Positions 17,028 through 27,800 of a DNA stretch of 64,000 nucleotides are shown here, piece after piece. The position numbers were made by a program, and so were the translations under genes. Within the stretch, counting starts at the first letter, position 1. Each line of letters opens with the position of its first letter. The notes beneath the pieces were generated by a model, which had not been told where the DNA came from, did not search any database, and saw only the letters and a program-made list of their open reading frames with translations. This DNA comes from Stieleria bergensis (GTDB lineage: Bacteria > Planctomycetota > Planctomycetia > Pirellulales > Pirellulaceae), in contig CP036272.1 of NCBI GenBank assembly GCA_007745635.1, positions 4,615,735 to 4,679,734 on the forward strand, given 5' to 3'.

Positions 17028-19229
17028 TTATTCTTCGATCTTGACGGCCTGACGCACGGTGCGCTGGTTGACTTCCTTGGTCAACCGCGCCACTGCTTCA
17101 GCAACAGGCATCGACCCGAGGTCGCCATCGATGCGATCACGCAGCGCCAGCTGGCCGGTTTCAGCTTCTTTCGGTCCGACCACTGCCATGTAGTTGACCA
17201 AGTCAAGTTGCGCGTTGCGAATCTTGGCCTGGACTTTACCGCCACTGCTATCGATGGTGACCTTCAAGCCAGCTTCTTCGAGCTGCCTTGCCACGCTGAC
17301 GGCGTAGTCAAGCGACTTATCACTCAGCGGCAACACACGAACTTGTTCTGGCGAGAGCCACATAGGGAAGGCACCGGCAAAGTGCTCGATCAGCATGCCA
17401 GTGAATCGTTCCAAGGAACCGAAGGGAGCTCGGTGAATCATCACGGGCCGGTGCGCCGTGTTATCCGCTCCGTTGTATTCCAGTTTGAAACGTTCGGGCA
17501 GGTTGTAGTCCAGTTGGACGGTGCCCAGCTGCCAGGATCGACCGATACAATCGCGGACCATGAAGTCAGCTTTGGGCCCATAGAACGCAGCTTCGCCAGG
17601 TTCTTCGTTGAAATCCATGCCGCTTTGTTCCAGAACTCCGCGCAAGGCGTTTTCGGCGTTATCCCACTGCTCTTCGCTGCCCACGTACTTGCTGCTATCG
17701 GGGTCGCGCAGTGACAACTGCACGCGGTAGTCGTCCAAGCCCACCGACTGCAGCACGAACTGAGTCAGTTCGATCGTTGCTCGAAACTCCTGTTCAACTT
17801 GATCCTGGGAACAGAAGATGTGTGCATCATCCTGAGTCAGCCCACGGACACGCAACAGCCCGTTTAGCTCGCCGGTTTGTTCGTGGCGATAAACGGTACC
17901 GAATTCGAACAGTCGTAACGGCAATTGACGGTACGAGCGTGCCTGCGCCTTGAAAATGTGACAGTGATGTGGGCAATTCATGGGTTTCAGCAAGTATCGC
18001 TCGTTGCCCAGTTGCCATTCATGCAGCACACGTCGTTTCTCTTCTGCGTTCATCGACGGTTTGTAGTCCGGCAAGTCAACGCCCAGCACTTCCACGGCAG
18101 CCATTAATTTGTCTTCGCCGTCGGAATCAATCGTGCCTGCTTCCAAGCGATTGCTCCACGAATCCAGCAGGGCGCCGACTTCGCTGCCAAACAGTGGTGG
18201 AAACTGACTGTCGCGATAGAAGGGGAAGTGTCCGCTGGTTTCGTACAATTCCACTCGCCCAATGTGCGGGCTGTAAACGGGATCATAACCGCGAGACAGC
18301 AATTCCTTGCGTAGGAAGTCTTCCAAGGCAACGCGCACCCGCGCCCCTTTGGGCAACCACAAACACAACCCTTGACCGACTTCCGGGGTGATCGAAAACA
18401 ATCCATGCTGTTTCCCGATCACGCGGTGGTCACGGCGTTTGGCTTCTTCCAACCGTTCCAGGTAGGCCTTGAGCTGTTTCTTGTCGAAGAACGCGGTGCC
18501 ATACAGACGTTGCAAGGGGCGATTGTTGGTGTCACCTTTCCAGTGTGAACCGGCAATGCTCATCAACTTGATGGCTTTGATTTTCCCAGCGTTAGGAATG
18601 TGAGGTCCACGGCACAAGTCAACGAATTCACCTTGGCGGTAAAAGCTGACCGTGGGATGCTCTTTCAAGCCCGTGTCGATGTGTTCGACCTTCAGATCTT
18701 GGTCCAAATCATCACACAGCTGACGGGCTTCGTCACGCTCAAGAATGAAACGCTCAAAGGGTTCCTTCTGCTTGATGATCGCCTTCATCTCGGCTTCGAT
18801 CTTCGAAAAATCATCTTCGCTGATCGGAGTGTCCAAAGCAAAGTCATAATAGAATCCGCCTTCGGTCGTCGGTCCAAACGCCAAGGAGACGCCTTTGTAC
18901 AGACGCATCACGGCGCGAGCCATGACGTGGGCCGCAGAGTGCCGGAGCACATCCAAGGCTTCGTCATCGCGAGACGTCAGCAGACGCAGTCCGAGTTCCT
19001 GAGATTCACTGTCGGCAAGTTCAGAAAGCGGACGATCCGCATCGATGACTTTCCCATCGACGTCGGCGGCAACAACGCTGCGGGCGAGGCCTTCGCTGAT
19101 CCCGGTGGCAATGTCTAAGGGCGTGGTCTGCCCAGGATGCTGATGAACGGTGCCGTCGGGCAGGCGTACGGTGACTGATTCGACGGGAGAATTCGACGCG
19201 TCGGAAAGGCCAGAATTGACTTGGCTCAT
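17028..19229 (-). CDS. thrS: Threonyl-tRNA synthetase
   Basis: 733 residues. Charges tRNA-Thr with threonine in the cytoplasm. Domains in order: TGS (about 15-85, [13 protein letters not shown]), editing/SAD domain with HSAAH (His97/His101) and [10 protein letters not shown], class II catalytic core with [10 protein letters not shown] (zinc Cys), the motif 2 segment [19 protein letters not shown] and motif 3 near [13 protein letters not shown], then a C-terminal anticodon-binding domain ([14 protein letters not shown]). Full length for the family. The frame can be extended to a TTG at 19271, but the ATG at 19229 is the natural start; no strong ribosome binding site precedes it. Confidence 0.97.
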   Translation of the reverse strand: MSQVNSGLSDASNSPVESVTVRLPDGTVHQHPGQTTPLDIATGISEGLARSVVAADVDGKVIDADRPLSELADSESQELGLRLLTSRDDEALDVLRHSAAHVMARAVMRLYKGVSLAFGPTTEGGFYYDFALDTPISEDDFSKIEAEMKAIIKQKEPFERFILERDEARQLCDDLDQDLKVEHIDTGLKEHPTVSFYRQGEFVDLCRGPHIPNAGKIKAIKLMSIAGSHWKGDTNNRPLQRLYGTAFFDKKQLKAYLERLEEAKRRDHRVIGKQHGLFSITPEVGQGLCLWLPKGARVRVALEDFLRKELLSRGYDPVYSPHIGRVELYETSGHFPFYRDSQFPPLFGSEVGALLDSWSNRLEAGTIDSDGEDKLMAAVEVLGVDLPDYKPSMNAEEKRRVLHEWQLGNERYLLKPMNCPHHCHIFKAQARSYRQLPLRLFEFGTVYRHEQTGELNGLLRVRGLTQDDAHIFCSQDQVEQEFRATIELTQFVLQSVGLDDYRVQLSLRDPDSSKYVGSEEQWDNAENALRGVLEQSGMDFNEEPGEAAFYGPKADFMVRDCIGRSWQLGTVQLDYNLPERFKLEYNGADNTAHRPVMIHRAPFGSLERFTGMLIEHFAGAFPMWLSPEQVRVLPLSDKSLDYAVSVARQLEEAGLKVTIDSSGGKVQAKIRNAQLDLVNYMAVVGPKEAETGQLALRDRIDGDLGSMPVAEAVARLTKEVNQRTVRQAVKIEE

Positions 19230-19996
19230 GGTTTGAGAAACTCGTAGAGTCGGAATGAGTTGGCCCCTCAAAACGAAAGAGGTCGGCCGAGCTAGAAGAA
19301 TGACGGCTGGGGGAAGCTGGAGTCAATGCCTGTTCAGGCTGCACGGACACGAATTCAACCGACATTAACCGCTGTTTTTGCGGCATTTTCGATCACGTTT
19401 CCCCTTCGGGCACTCTCCACCAATCAAGTTTTTGGCTGCACACGGATCTCTGAGAGTCACCCCGAACGCTGACAGTCATCAGGCTTGACGATCCAGACGC
19501 TGGCGATGTGCCCGCTGGTTGCCCGGCGGAATCAGCGCTCGGTAGTCGATCTTCGAAGAGGCCGCGGGCAGAAACTTGGTTCGCGCACCGGTCACCAGAG
19601 CACCGGTCACCAGAGCACCGGTCACCAGAGCACCGGTCACCAGAGCACCGGTCACCAGAGCACCGGTCACCAGAGCACCGGATGACCGGCAAAGCCTGCC
19701 CTGCCGAGTGCTGCCCTGCTGAGTGCCAAGACGCTGCCAACCTGCCTTCCCCACCTTGCCACACACAGACGGCCCGCCAGGGTGGAAAATATGCCGTTGA
19801 CAACATTCTGGCCGCGCAAACTTGGCAAGCATGCCTATAATGTATCAAGCGGTACCTGTTTGTGCTTGGCACGACGAAGACTCATCCTGCCGCTGGCGTC
19901 GCCCCTGTGTTTTTTCACGATCAAGCGGCGACGCCACTGTGCCGGCCAGCCCCTGGCAGTCCCCAAACTCATCCTCGTGTTTCATCTGAAATTCCC
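19230..19996. other. Divergent region between thrS and the kinase gene
   Basis: 767 bp. Contains the 15-bp minisatellite at 19586-19681, a second short 15-bp duplication (TGCCCTGCCGAGTGC-like, about 19695-19725) and a TATAAT at 19836-19841. A TTGACA at 19797-19802 is too far (33 bp) to pair with it. Frames across the minisatellite on both strands are repeat artefacts. Confidence 0.5.
19586..19681. repeat. 15-bp minisatellite x6
   Basis: CACCGGTCACCAGAG repeated six times without error (19586-19675), plus a partial CACCGG. It opens frames in every register (STGHQ, HRSPE, VTGAL). Lies in the divergent thrS/kinase gap. Confidence 0.95.
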
Positions 19997-22759
19997 ATGG
20001 CGTCCAAGGAACTGGATTTCGAATTCCTAGACACCAGCGAAAGTGGCGACCAGCAACTCGGAACACTGGGCAACTACCGAGTCTTGAAAGAGATCGGCCG
20101 CGGCGGCATGGGATTTGTTTTGCTGGCTCAGGACAAGCGTCTCGAACGCATGGTTGCCTTGAAGGTGATGAACAAGAAGGTGGCGGGTTCACCTGGCAGC
20201 CGCAAACGCTTTCTCAGCGAAGCACGAGCGATGGCCGCGGTCCACCATGACAACGTCGCCACCATCTTTGAAGTGGGTGAAGTCAAACGCACGCCGTTCA
20301 TGGCCATGGAACTGCTCGAAGGCGGCACGCTGGAAAAGTACAACCAGCGGTTCGGCCAACCGGACTTTAAAAAGATCATCCAGTTTGCGCGCGACATCGC
20401 ACGTGGCTTGAGCGCCGCCCATGCACGCGGCATCGTTCACCGCGACATCAAACCCGCCAACATTTGGTACAACGACAAACTGGATCGTATCAAGATCCTG
20501 GACTTTGGGCTCGCGCTGGCTCAGTCACCAGAAGATCAATTGTCGTCCTTAGGCGCAGTGGTTGGAACGCCCGGCTACCTGTCCCCCGAACAGGCTCGCA
20601 GTGAACCGCTGGACGATCGCAGCGATCTGTATGCCGTCGGAGTCCTGCTCTATGAACTGGCAACCGGCCAGTTGCCGCTTAAGGCGACCACCGTCGCCGA
20701 ACAGCTGATCGCGATCCTGACTCACGATCCCGTCCCCGTTCGTCAGCACAACAGCAACATCCCCGAACCCTTGGCTGCATTAATTGAACGATTAATGTCC
20801 AAGGAAGCTCGCGATCGAGTGCAATCGGCTGACCAACTACAAGACCTGCTCGACCAAGTTGAAAAGGACTGCGAATCGAAGACCGAAGTCGCCCAGGCCA
20901 TCAACCAGCTCGCCCAAGGCTTGCAGCAGGCGGTGACCAAGAAACAAGAGCCCACACCGAGCGCGAAACCGGTCGCTGGACTGACACCGGCACCGATCGC
21001 CGCAGGACCTGATTTATCACAAACTCTGCAAGCCCTTCCCAATCCAGCCCTAGCCAGTCAGACGCAGGCCAATGCAGCGTTTCCCAATCCAGCCCCCGCC
21101 AACACGACCGCGTACAACCCGGCGATGCGGCCACAACCGGCCCGGAAACGAGCTCAGAACCCGTCCAGCAGCGGACTAAACCCGGGATTGATTGGCGGGC
21201 TGATTGGTCTGGCCATTGCAGTCATTGCCGCGATCGGAATCGGCATTTATCTGTACAGCGGCACGGAACAGGTTGCAGAGACCACACCCAATAACAGCTC
21301 CCAGACCAACCCTCAATCGAACAACTCACCGCCACCAAATAAGCCAAACCAAACCAAGCCCAATCGCAACGCCAACAAGCCGAACCAGAACCGCGAGCCC
21401 AAGTCGCAACAGCCTAAACCGCAGCAACCAGCACGGGCTACGTTCACGCATGTGGCGGCGTCATCAACAAACAGCAACAAGCTCGACTCGCCAAGTCACG
21501 CCGGACAGACGATCCTGATTAATGATCGCAAAGGCAATGGCTCTTTCGAAGACGGCACTCAAGAGACCACAGCGGCAAACATCCCCGGTTGGACGCTCAA
21601 GAAATCGGGCAAGTCCGGTGGATGGTTTAAGTTCAACCGACAACAAGACCAACAGACACTCACTCAGGCGTTCGCTGGTCCGGCCAGTCAAATCGTCTTG
21701 CACAGTTCGCCACTGGCCTATCAGTGCAAAGCCGGTGATGTGTTGCGAGTCAGTTTCAGCATCGGTGGCAACGGCCAAGGAACGTCAGAATACCGCGTGC
21801 TAATAGCACTGACCGGCAGTGACGGCAAACCAGATCGTTACCAGGTCGCAGACATCAAGACGCCAGCAACCGGCGGCAAAGCCAGCCGGCCAGGTTATGA
21901 CTTGGCAATCAATCAGAAGATGGCAAACAAAAAGCCACAGCTCATCATCGAGGTCACCAATCCCACACAGACTCGCAAACGTGCAACCCTCGACAGAGTC
22001 ATCCTTTCTGTTGACAAAGCCACTGCCAAGACCGCCGGCCCACCACAGCCCAAACCGGCCAACAACCCCACAACAGCGCCACCGAAGAATCCAAAGACCA
22101 CCGGCGGCCAGAAGCTTGTCTTCCAAGCTGGCAAGGGTAACGGTGCGGATGCTGCGGTCAGCAAGTCAGGTGGCAACGCCCCGCTGGGTGGTAAACAAAA
22201 CCTCCACGTTCAGACTCGCGACAACCGCCAGATCCAACACAGCTATGTCCGTTTCGATTTAACCTCACTGCAAACCAAGACGGCCAACGTCCCCAACAGC
22301 AATCAGCCTGGCTACAGCAATCAATCCGACTACGGAACTCAAGCGGGGTCTAACTCGCAAGGCAAGAAGCCGCCAGCGAACCGGCCCGTGCTGGACGCCA
22401 CATTGAAGCTGCCTATCTTGGCCAGTGATGCTGGAAACGACACCGTCCTGCAGGTCTACGGCATCAATGATTCGGTCAGTGACAAGTGGCCAGAGCAAGT
22501 TCTCAACTGGAAAAACTCACTGTCTGAATCAAACTTGCAAGGCGTCAAGTTGCTGGCGGAAAAAAGTCTCGCCGGTGTCAAAGCGGGACAAATCATCAGC
22601 ATCGAAGACAAGCGGATCACGGACCTGGCCGGGGGCTCGACGATCAAGTCTGTGACCCTAATCTTGAAACTCAAGGCCGGCACCAATCGCGTGAGCTTTC
22701 CGTCAAAGGAAAAAAAGGCCGCCCCGCAGGTTAGCCTCGAACTCACCGTTGGCAAGTAA
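19997..22759 (+). CDS. Membrane Ser/Thr protein kinase with C-terminal DNRLRE domain
   Basis: 920 residues; ATG at 19997 (MASKELDFEFLDTSESG). Kinase domain about 26-290: glycine loop GRGGMG (34-39), VALK (Lys56), HRDIKPAN (His148-Arg149-Asp150), DFG (169-171) and GTPGYLSPEQA. All catalytic residues are present. A Pro/Ala/Gln-rich linker, one transmembrane helix (about 397-425, GLIGGLIGLAIAVIAAIGIG) and an Asn/Pro/Lys-rich spacer follow. Outside the membrane are a carbohydrate-binding-like domain (about 515-680, PGWTLKKSGKSGGW) and a DNRLRE domain (about 700-920; GKGNGADAAVSKSG, YVRFDLTSL). Probably a sensor of extracellular polymers signalling to cytoplasmic targets (inference). Candidate -10 TATAAT at 19836. 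Confidence 0.92.
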   Translation: MASKELDFEFLDTSESGDQQLGTLGNYRVLKEIGRGGMGFVLLAQDKRLERMVALKVMNKKVAGSPGSRKRFLSEARAMAAVHHDNVATIFEVGEVKRTPFMAMELLEGGTLEKYNQRFGQPDFKKIIQFARDIARGLSAAHARGIVHRDIKPANIWYNDKLDRIKILDFGLALAQSPEDQLSSLGAVVGTPGYLSPEQARSEPLDDRSDLYAVGVLLYELATGQLPLKATTVAEQLIAILTHDPVPVRQHNSNIPEPLAALIERLMSKEARDRVQSADQLQDLLDQVEKDCESKTEVAQAINQLAQGLQQAVTKKQEPTPSAKPVAGLTPAPIAAGPDLSQTLQALPNPALASQTQANAAFPNPAPANTTAYNPAMRPQPARKRAQNPSSSGLNPGLIGGLIGLAIAVIAAIGIGIYLYSGTEQVAETTPNNSSQTNPQSNNSPPPNKPNQTKPNRNANKPNQNREPKSQQPKPQQPARATFTHVAASSTNSNKLDSPSHAGQTILINDRKGNGSFEDGTQETTAANIPGWTLKKSGKSGGWFKFNRQQDQQTLTQAFAGPASQIVLHSSPLAYQCKAGDVLRVSFSIGGNGQGTSEYRVLIALTGSDGKPDRYQVADIKTPATGGKASRPGYDLAINQKMANKKPQLIIEVTNPTQTRKRATLDRVILSVDKATAKTAGPPQPKPANNPTTAPPKNPKTTGGQKLVFQAGKGNGADAAVSKSGGNAPLGGKQNLHVQTRDNRQIQHSYVRFDLTSLQTKTANVPNSNQPGYSNQSDYGTQAGSNSQGKKPPANRPVLDATLKLPILASDAGNDTVLQVYGINDSVSDKWPEQVLNWKNSLSESNLQGVKLLAEKSLAGVKAGQIISIEDKRITDLAGGSTIKSVTLILKLKAGTNRVSFPSKEKKAAPQVSLELTVGK

Positions 22760-23296
22760 GCTTCGCCTGGCTCCAGCTGTCCAACGTTGATGCGATGCTC
22801 AGCCCGGGGACCACTCGCACAGTCTGCCAAAGTCCCCTCGGGAGTCGATCCGTTTGCGGCATTGATTGCCAGCGTCCATCGGCAAATTCCAAACGGCGAT
22901 TGCGCTCATCTTTCAAAGCTCCGTTGGAAAGAAGGCTCAAATAAGGCTCAAAGAAGGCAATGATTGGGTGCAGCAATGCTGGCGTTCCGGCGTTCTCGCC
23001 AGCGTTGAACACCGCCAGGAAACGGATTTCAACAAATCTCATTCCAGTCGCCATTGCGACGGTGCCAGGGCAAGCAAATTCTTGAGCCGGATGTTATCAT
23101 AGGACGGTCATGCAAACTCTTGCGGTTGTGCTCGCCAGTCCCGTTGCAAATGGATTCGCTTCCTGCCACGCAAGCACGCGACCGAGCCACCGTGACCGCT
23201 CTCTTCATGCGGCCCCAATGTGCCTGAGCACAACTCAGTCAGCTCAGGCCAAGAGTTGCATTCCCACCTTCCTGCCCCACATCTTTTGGATTTCCA
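22760..23296. other. Intergenic region, no gene seen
   Basis: 537 bp between two genes on the same strand. Short frames on both strands have no recognised domain. No clear terminator or tandem repeat found. Confidence 0.45.
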
Positions 23297-24748
23297 ATGA
23301 GACTTCGTTCCCTGAGTGCCTCCATCGCGGCACTGGTCCTAGCGGCTATCGCAGCGTCCCCAGTTTCAGCCGAGGTAAAGCTCTCGGGTTTATTCTCTGA
23401 CCACATGGTGTTGCAGCAAGAGATGCCGATTCGCATCTTTGGCAAAGCCGACGCGGGCGAAGCTGTCACGGTTAGCTTCAACGGCAAGCAAGCCAGCGGA
23501 AAAGCCGACGGCGAAGGCAGCTTCCGATTGGAACTGCCAGCGATGAAAGCTGATGGCAAACCGCACGAACTGGTTGTGCAAGGCGAAAACACGATCACTC
23601 TTCGTGACGTGCTGCTTGGCGAAGTTTGGATCTGCTCTGGACAATCCAACATGGAATGGTCCGTGCGCGCGTCCAAGAACGCTCAAGAAGAAATCGCCGC
23701 AGCCGATCACCCCAACATTCGACTGTTTAACGTCAACGGTCACGTCTCTCTGCCAGCACCCACCGACGACCCTCGCGGCAACTGGGCTCTCTGCTCACCA
23801 CAATCGATCAGTGGCTTCACCGCGGTCGGCTATTTCTTTGGTCGCGAACTGAATCAAGAACTGAAGGTGCCTATCGGATTGATCGGCACCAACTGGGGCG
23901 GCACACGGATCGAACCTTGGACACCGCCGGTTGGCTTTGACGCCGTCGAAAGCCTAGAAGACTATCGGCAAAGCATTAAGAACTCCGATGCCAAGAAACA
24001 GCCCAAGGGCGGAGCAACGCGTCTTTACAACGGAATGGTTCACGCGTTGACCCCCGTCTCCGCTCGCGGCGCCATCTGGTACCAGGGCGAGTCCAATGCA
24101 GGCGATGGCTTGCGCTACGACTACCTAAAGGAAGCGTTAGTTAAAGGCTGGCGAGACGTCTTCGAGAATCCCGAGCTGTCGTTTTACTGGGTTCAGCTGG
24201 CAAACTTTCGCGAGCCATCCGACAATCCAGCAGGCGGTGGCTGGGGCCCCGTGCGTGAAGGCCAACGGCGAGCGCTGCGTCTGCCTAAAACCGGCATGGC
24301 TGTGATCATCGACATCGGTGAAGCCAAAGACATTCACCCACGCAACAAACAAGACGTTGGCAAACGGCTAGCTTTATGGGCCTTGGCCAAGGACTACGGC
24401 AAAGACATCGTCTACTCTGGACCGTTGTTTGAATCCTTCAAGGTCGAAGGCAACACGATCCGCGTCTCGTTCCAGCACGTCGGTGGCGGCCTAGCCGCCG
24501 GTAAAAAAGACGGCCTCGAACCGACCAAGCTGACCGACAGCAAAGAGCTGACTCAGTTTGCCGTCCAGGCTGAAGATGGTAGCTGGCACTGGGCCAAGGC
24601 AACCATTGATGGTGATCAAGTGGTCGTTTCGGCCGAAGGTGTTGAAAAGCCACAAAATGTACGCTTCGGCTATCAGTCCAATCCGGACACCATCAACCTG
24701 TACAACCGCGCGGGCCTTCCTGCGTCACCGTTTACGACGGTTGACTAA
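23297..24748 (+). CDS. Secreted sialate O-acetylesterase (SASA family)
   Basis: 483 residues. Signal peptide MRLRSLSASIAALVLAAIAA ending SPVSA. An N-terminal beta-sandwich (VKLSGLFSDHMVLQQEMP, residues 27-105) precedes the SGNH core: CSGQSNMEW (nucleophile Ser117), GTNWGGTRIEPW (oxyanion residues), IWYQGESNA and DIHPRNKQDVGKRLA with the catalytic Asp/His near the end. This is the typical full-length sialate O-acetylesterase architecture. Removes O-acetyl groups from sialic acids or other acetylated sugars outside the cytoplasm. A beta-sandwich tail closes the protein. Upstream of the large cytochrome/propeller gene on the same strand, 149 bp away. Confidence 0.92.
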   Translation: MRLRSLSASIAALVLAAIAASPVSAEVKLSGLFSDHMVLQQEMPIRIFGKADAGEAVTVSFNGKQASGKADGEGSFRLELPAMKADGKPHELVVQGENTITLRDVLLGEVWICSGQSNMEWSVRASKNAQEEIAAADHPNIRLFNVNGHVSLPAPTDDPRGNWALCSPQSISGFTAVGYFFGRELNQELKVPIGLIGTNWGGTRIEPWTPPVGFDAVESLEDYRQSIKNSDAKKQPKGGATRLYNGMVHALTPVSARGAIWYQGESNAGDGLRYDYLKEALVKGWRDVFENPELSFYWVQLANFREPSDNPAGGGWGPVREGQRRALRLPKTGMAVIIDIGEAKDIHPRNKQDVGKRLALWALAKDYGKDIVYSGPLFESFKVEGNTIRVSFQHVGGGLAAGKKDGLEPTKLTDSKELTQFAVQAEDGSWHWAKATIDGDQVVVSAEGVEKPQNVRFGYQSNPDTINLYNRAGLPASPFTTVD

Positions 24749-24897
24749 ACCACATTAGCAGCAACCGTCTGGCCCTGGCCATGGTTCTGACTGAGAATCA
24801 TTCATTGCCATCAAGGCGTCGCAGTTCACCTGGACGCCTTGATTTGATTTTCACCGCACTCTTTCCCATTAGCTTCTTCTCTTGAGAGGTCGTCGTC

Positions 24898-27800
24898 ATG
24901 CTTTGCCGACTCGTGCATTTCCTTTGTCTCGTCGCAATCTCGACGGCGCTCGCTCCGACCATCACAACGGCGGCCGACCCGGAACTCGAACGCCGACTGC
25001 AAGCGGCCGACCTGGATACTCTGGCTGCAGAGGTCTTGACCAAAGGCGACCCGCAGCGAGGTGCGCTGCTCTTTTTCAAATCAGCTGCCGCGTGCAGCCA
25101 GTGTCATGTTGGCGGCGCCAAGGCCTCGCCGCTTGGCCCAGACATTGCCAGTTTAGGTAGTGACCAAAAGATCGACGCAACGTACATCGTGGAATCGATC
25201 TTGCAACCATCAAAATCGATCCGCAAAGGCTATGAAACGGTCTCGATCCTGACTGATGAAGGCCAAATCATCTCCGGCTTGATTGTCAACGAGACGGACC
25301 AGCAAATCACCTTGCGTTCCAGCACGGACTTGAGCAAAGAAACGGTGATTCCCACCGAGACGGTCGAAAACAAACGCACCAACAAACAGTCATTAATGCC
25401 CGCTGGCCTGGTGGGGTCGTTGAATGATCGCCGCGAGTTTCTTGACCTGGCGCGTTATGTTTACGAAGTCGCCAGCGGCGGCAAGCCGCGTCAAGCACAG
25501 CTCCAACCTGCCGCGGCCGATTTGATCGTTGTCGATGACACCGCCGATTTGGATCATGCTGGAATCATTCGTTCCTTGGGGACGACAGACTTGCAGGCTG
25601 GCCAACAGATTTTCAACGGGCATTGCAAGAACTGTCACGGCATTGATGGCAACACACCGACCTTGCCCACCGCACGAGCGTTTGGCTCACAGAAACTAAA
25701 ATTTGGCGCCGATCCCTACAGCATGTTGCAAACCTTGACGACAGGCGCTGGCCTGATGGCGCCGATGCAGCATCTGTCCCCCAAACAGCGTTATCAGGTG
25801 ATCCACTACATCCGCCAATCGTTGATGCGTGGCCGCAATCCGGAATTCACCGCCGCTGACGAGTCCTACCTGGCTTCCTTGCCCAAAGGCACCGGCACTG
25901 GCCAGCGTTTACCCGACGGAGATCGCGACTTTGGCCCCGTGCTGGGATCGCAGATTGGCAACGACGTCAATGTCGCGTTGACGTTCCGCTTGCCTGGGGA
26001 TGTCTCGGTCGGATACGACATGCATCGACTACGTTTTGTCGATGCTTGGCAAGGCGGCTTTCTGGATCTGAGCCAGACGCAGCATTATTTGCAGCGTGGT
26101 GAACGGATGCCACAGATCAAGGGTGACCGCATCACAGGTCTGGGCAGTTGGTCCTGGGCCTACCGAGATTCACTGTCCGACGATGCGTTCGAAATCCCGA
26201 CCGGCAGCAAACCCGATCGCGGTCCCATCGACACCTCGATCGGAAGTTTTGAAGGCTACTATTTGCATGGTGAAAAAGCGGTCCTGCGCTACACCATGCA
26301 TCAACGATCGATCCTGGAAACCATTGATGCCAATCAACTGGGGCCTGTCCAGTTATTGCAGCACACGCTTCGCGTTGGACCGGGTGACAAGCCACTACGT
26401 TTGACCGTGGGGCAAATGTCGGTCAAGAAAGCGAGTGCACAATCAGAGGCGTTTTGGCCTGCAGGGTTGATCACTGATCGCAATTCCACAGAGTTGATGA
26501 CCAGTGGATCGGCCAGTGATTCGCTGCCGATCGTCACCGGCCAGACTGCCGCCAAGGCAGCCAAAGAATCCTTCACCAACCAGACCGTTCACATCGTCAA
26601 AGGCAAGCAAGCGACCGAATTGGACCTGGGAACACCCAACCGCTCGGTCATCGTCCGCTTTCGCGCCGATGGAACGGGGACACTAATCTCATCCGGCCCG
26701 GAAAAGGGTAAGTGGGAAGCGAACGGCAAATCGCTCTTCATTCGCGGCAACCGACTGGTGTTTGATATCGGTTGGGTGGGTGCGATCGATAGCGGCAAAC
26801 CGGTGCGTGATGGCAAGTGGCATGAAGCGGCATTGGTGGTTCGCGACGACATCACAAAGCTTTACGTCGACGGCAAACTGGCTGCCGAGCGAAAAGAGTT
26901 CCGCCGCCCGGCCGAGAAGAAGCATGTCTTGAAGATCGGCGCGACAGCGACAAACTTTGGCGGCGATTTACAAGGCACCATTGATTGGGTGAAGATCCTC
27001 GATCGCGCCCTGACGGCCGACGAAATCAAGTCACTTCAACCGAATCAGCCTCAACAGGTGGATGCGATTGGCAACGTCTTGTTTAACTGGAAACCTGAAT
27101 CCGACGCCCCCGCTGAGCCCGCCGCCCCGAAAACGGAACCTTCACTCACAGAGAACCAATCTGCTTTCGCGGCGTCAGTTGATGGACAGGTCGACAGTTT
27201 GCAGTGGGATGTGTTTCCCAGTGGACGCGTTGTGTTGACGATTCCACCTGCGAAAACATCTCGTTTGATACGCGTTCATCGCTGTTCGACGGAGACCGAC
27301 GCCTTGATCGGACCTCAATACACCGACAGCGACCCGACCAAATTGCGTTCCACCCTTGCCGATGTGTTGGCGCTTGCCAAAGAGGCGCCGCGACTGGACC
27401 CTGCCGAACTGACCGAGGGCGGCCCTCGCCGTTGGTCCCAAGAACTGGTTGTTGAAGGCCAACTGGGTGAACCGATCAACGGCTACGCTTTGGATACCGT
27501 CCCAGTTCCAGATTCGAACCCTTGGAATGCATGGTTGCGCACCAGTGCCGTCGATTTCCTAAGTGATGGCCGCGCTGTCGTGTCGACTCACGGCGGTGAT
27601 GTGTTCTTGGTCGACGGCATTGATGACAAGCTGGACCGCGTGGTTTGGAAGCGATATGTCTCGGGGCTATTTGAGCCCTTTGGTCTTCGCGTGATCGATG
27701 ATGTGGTCTATGTCACCTGTCGCGATGGGCTGAAGCGTTTGCATGACTACAACGGTGATGATGAAGTCGATTTCGTGGAATGCTTTTGGAACGACGATGA

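Noticed and set aside
19479-19840. Open frames in all registers across the 15-bp array
   Set aside because: A stop-free 15-bp repeat keeps three frames open in each direction; peptides such as STGHQ repeats are artefacts.
19797-19841. TTGACA and TATAAT as one promoter
   Set aside because: The two boxes are 33 bp apart; a normal spacing is 16-18 bp.
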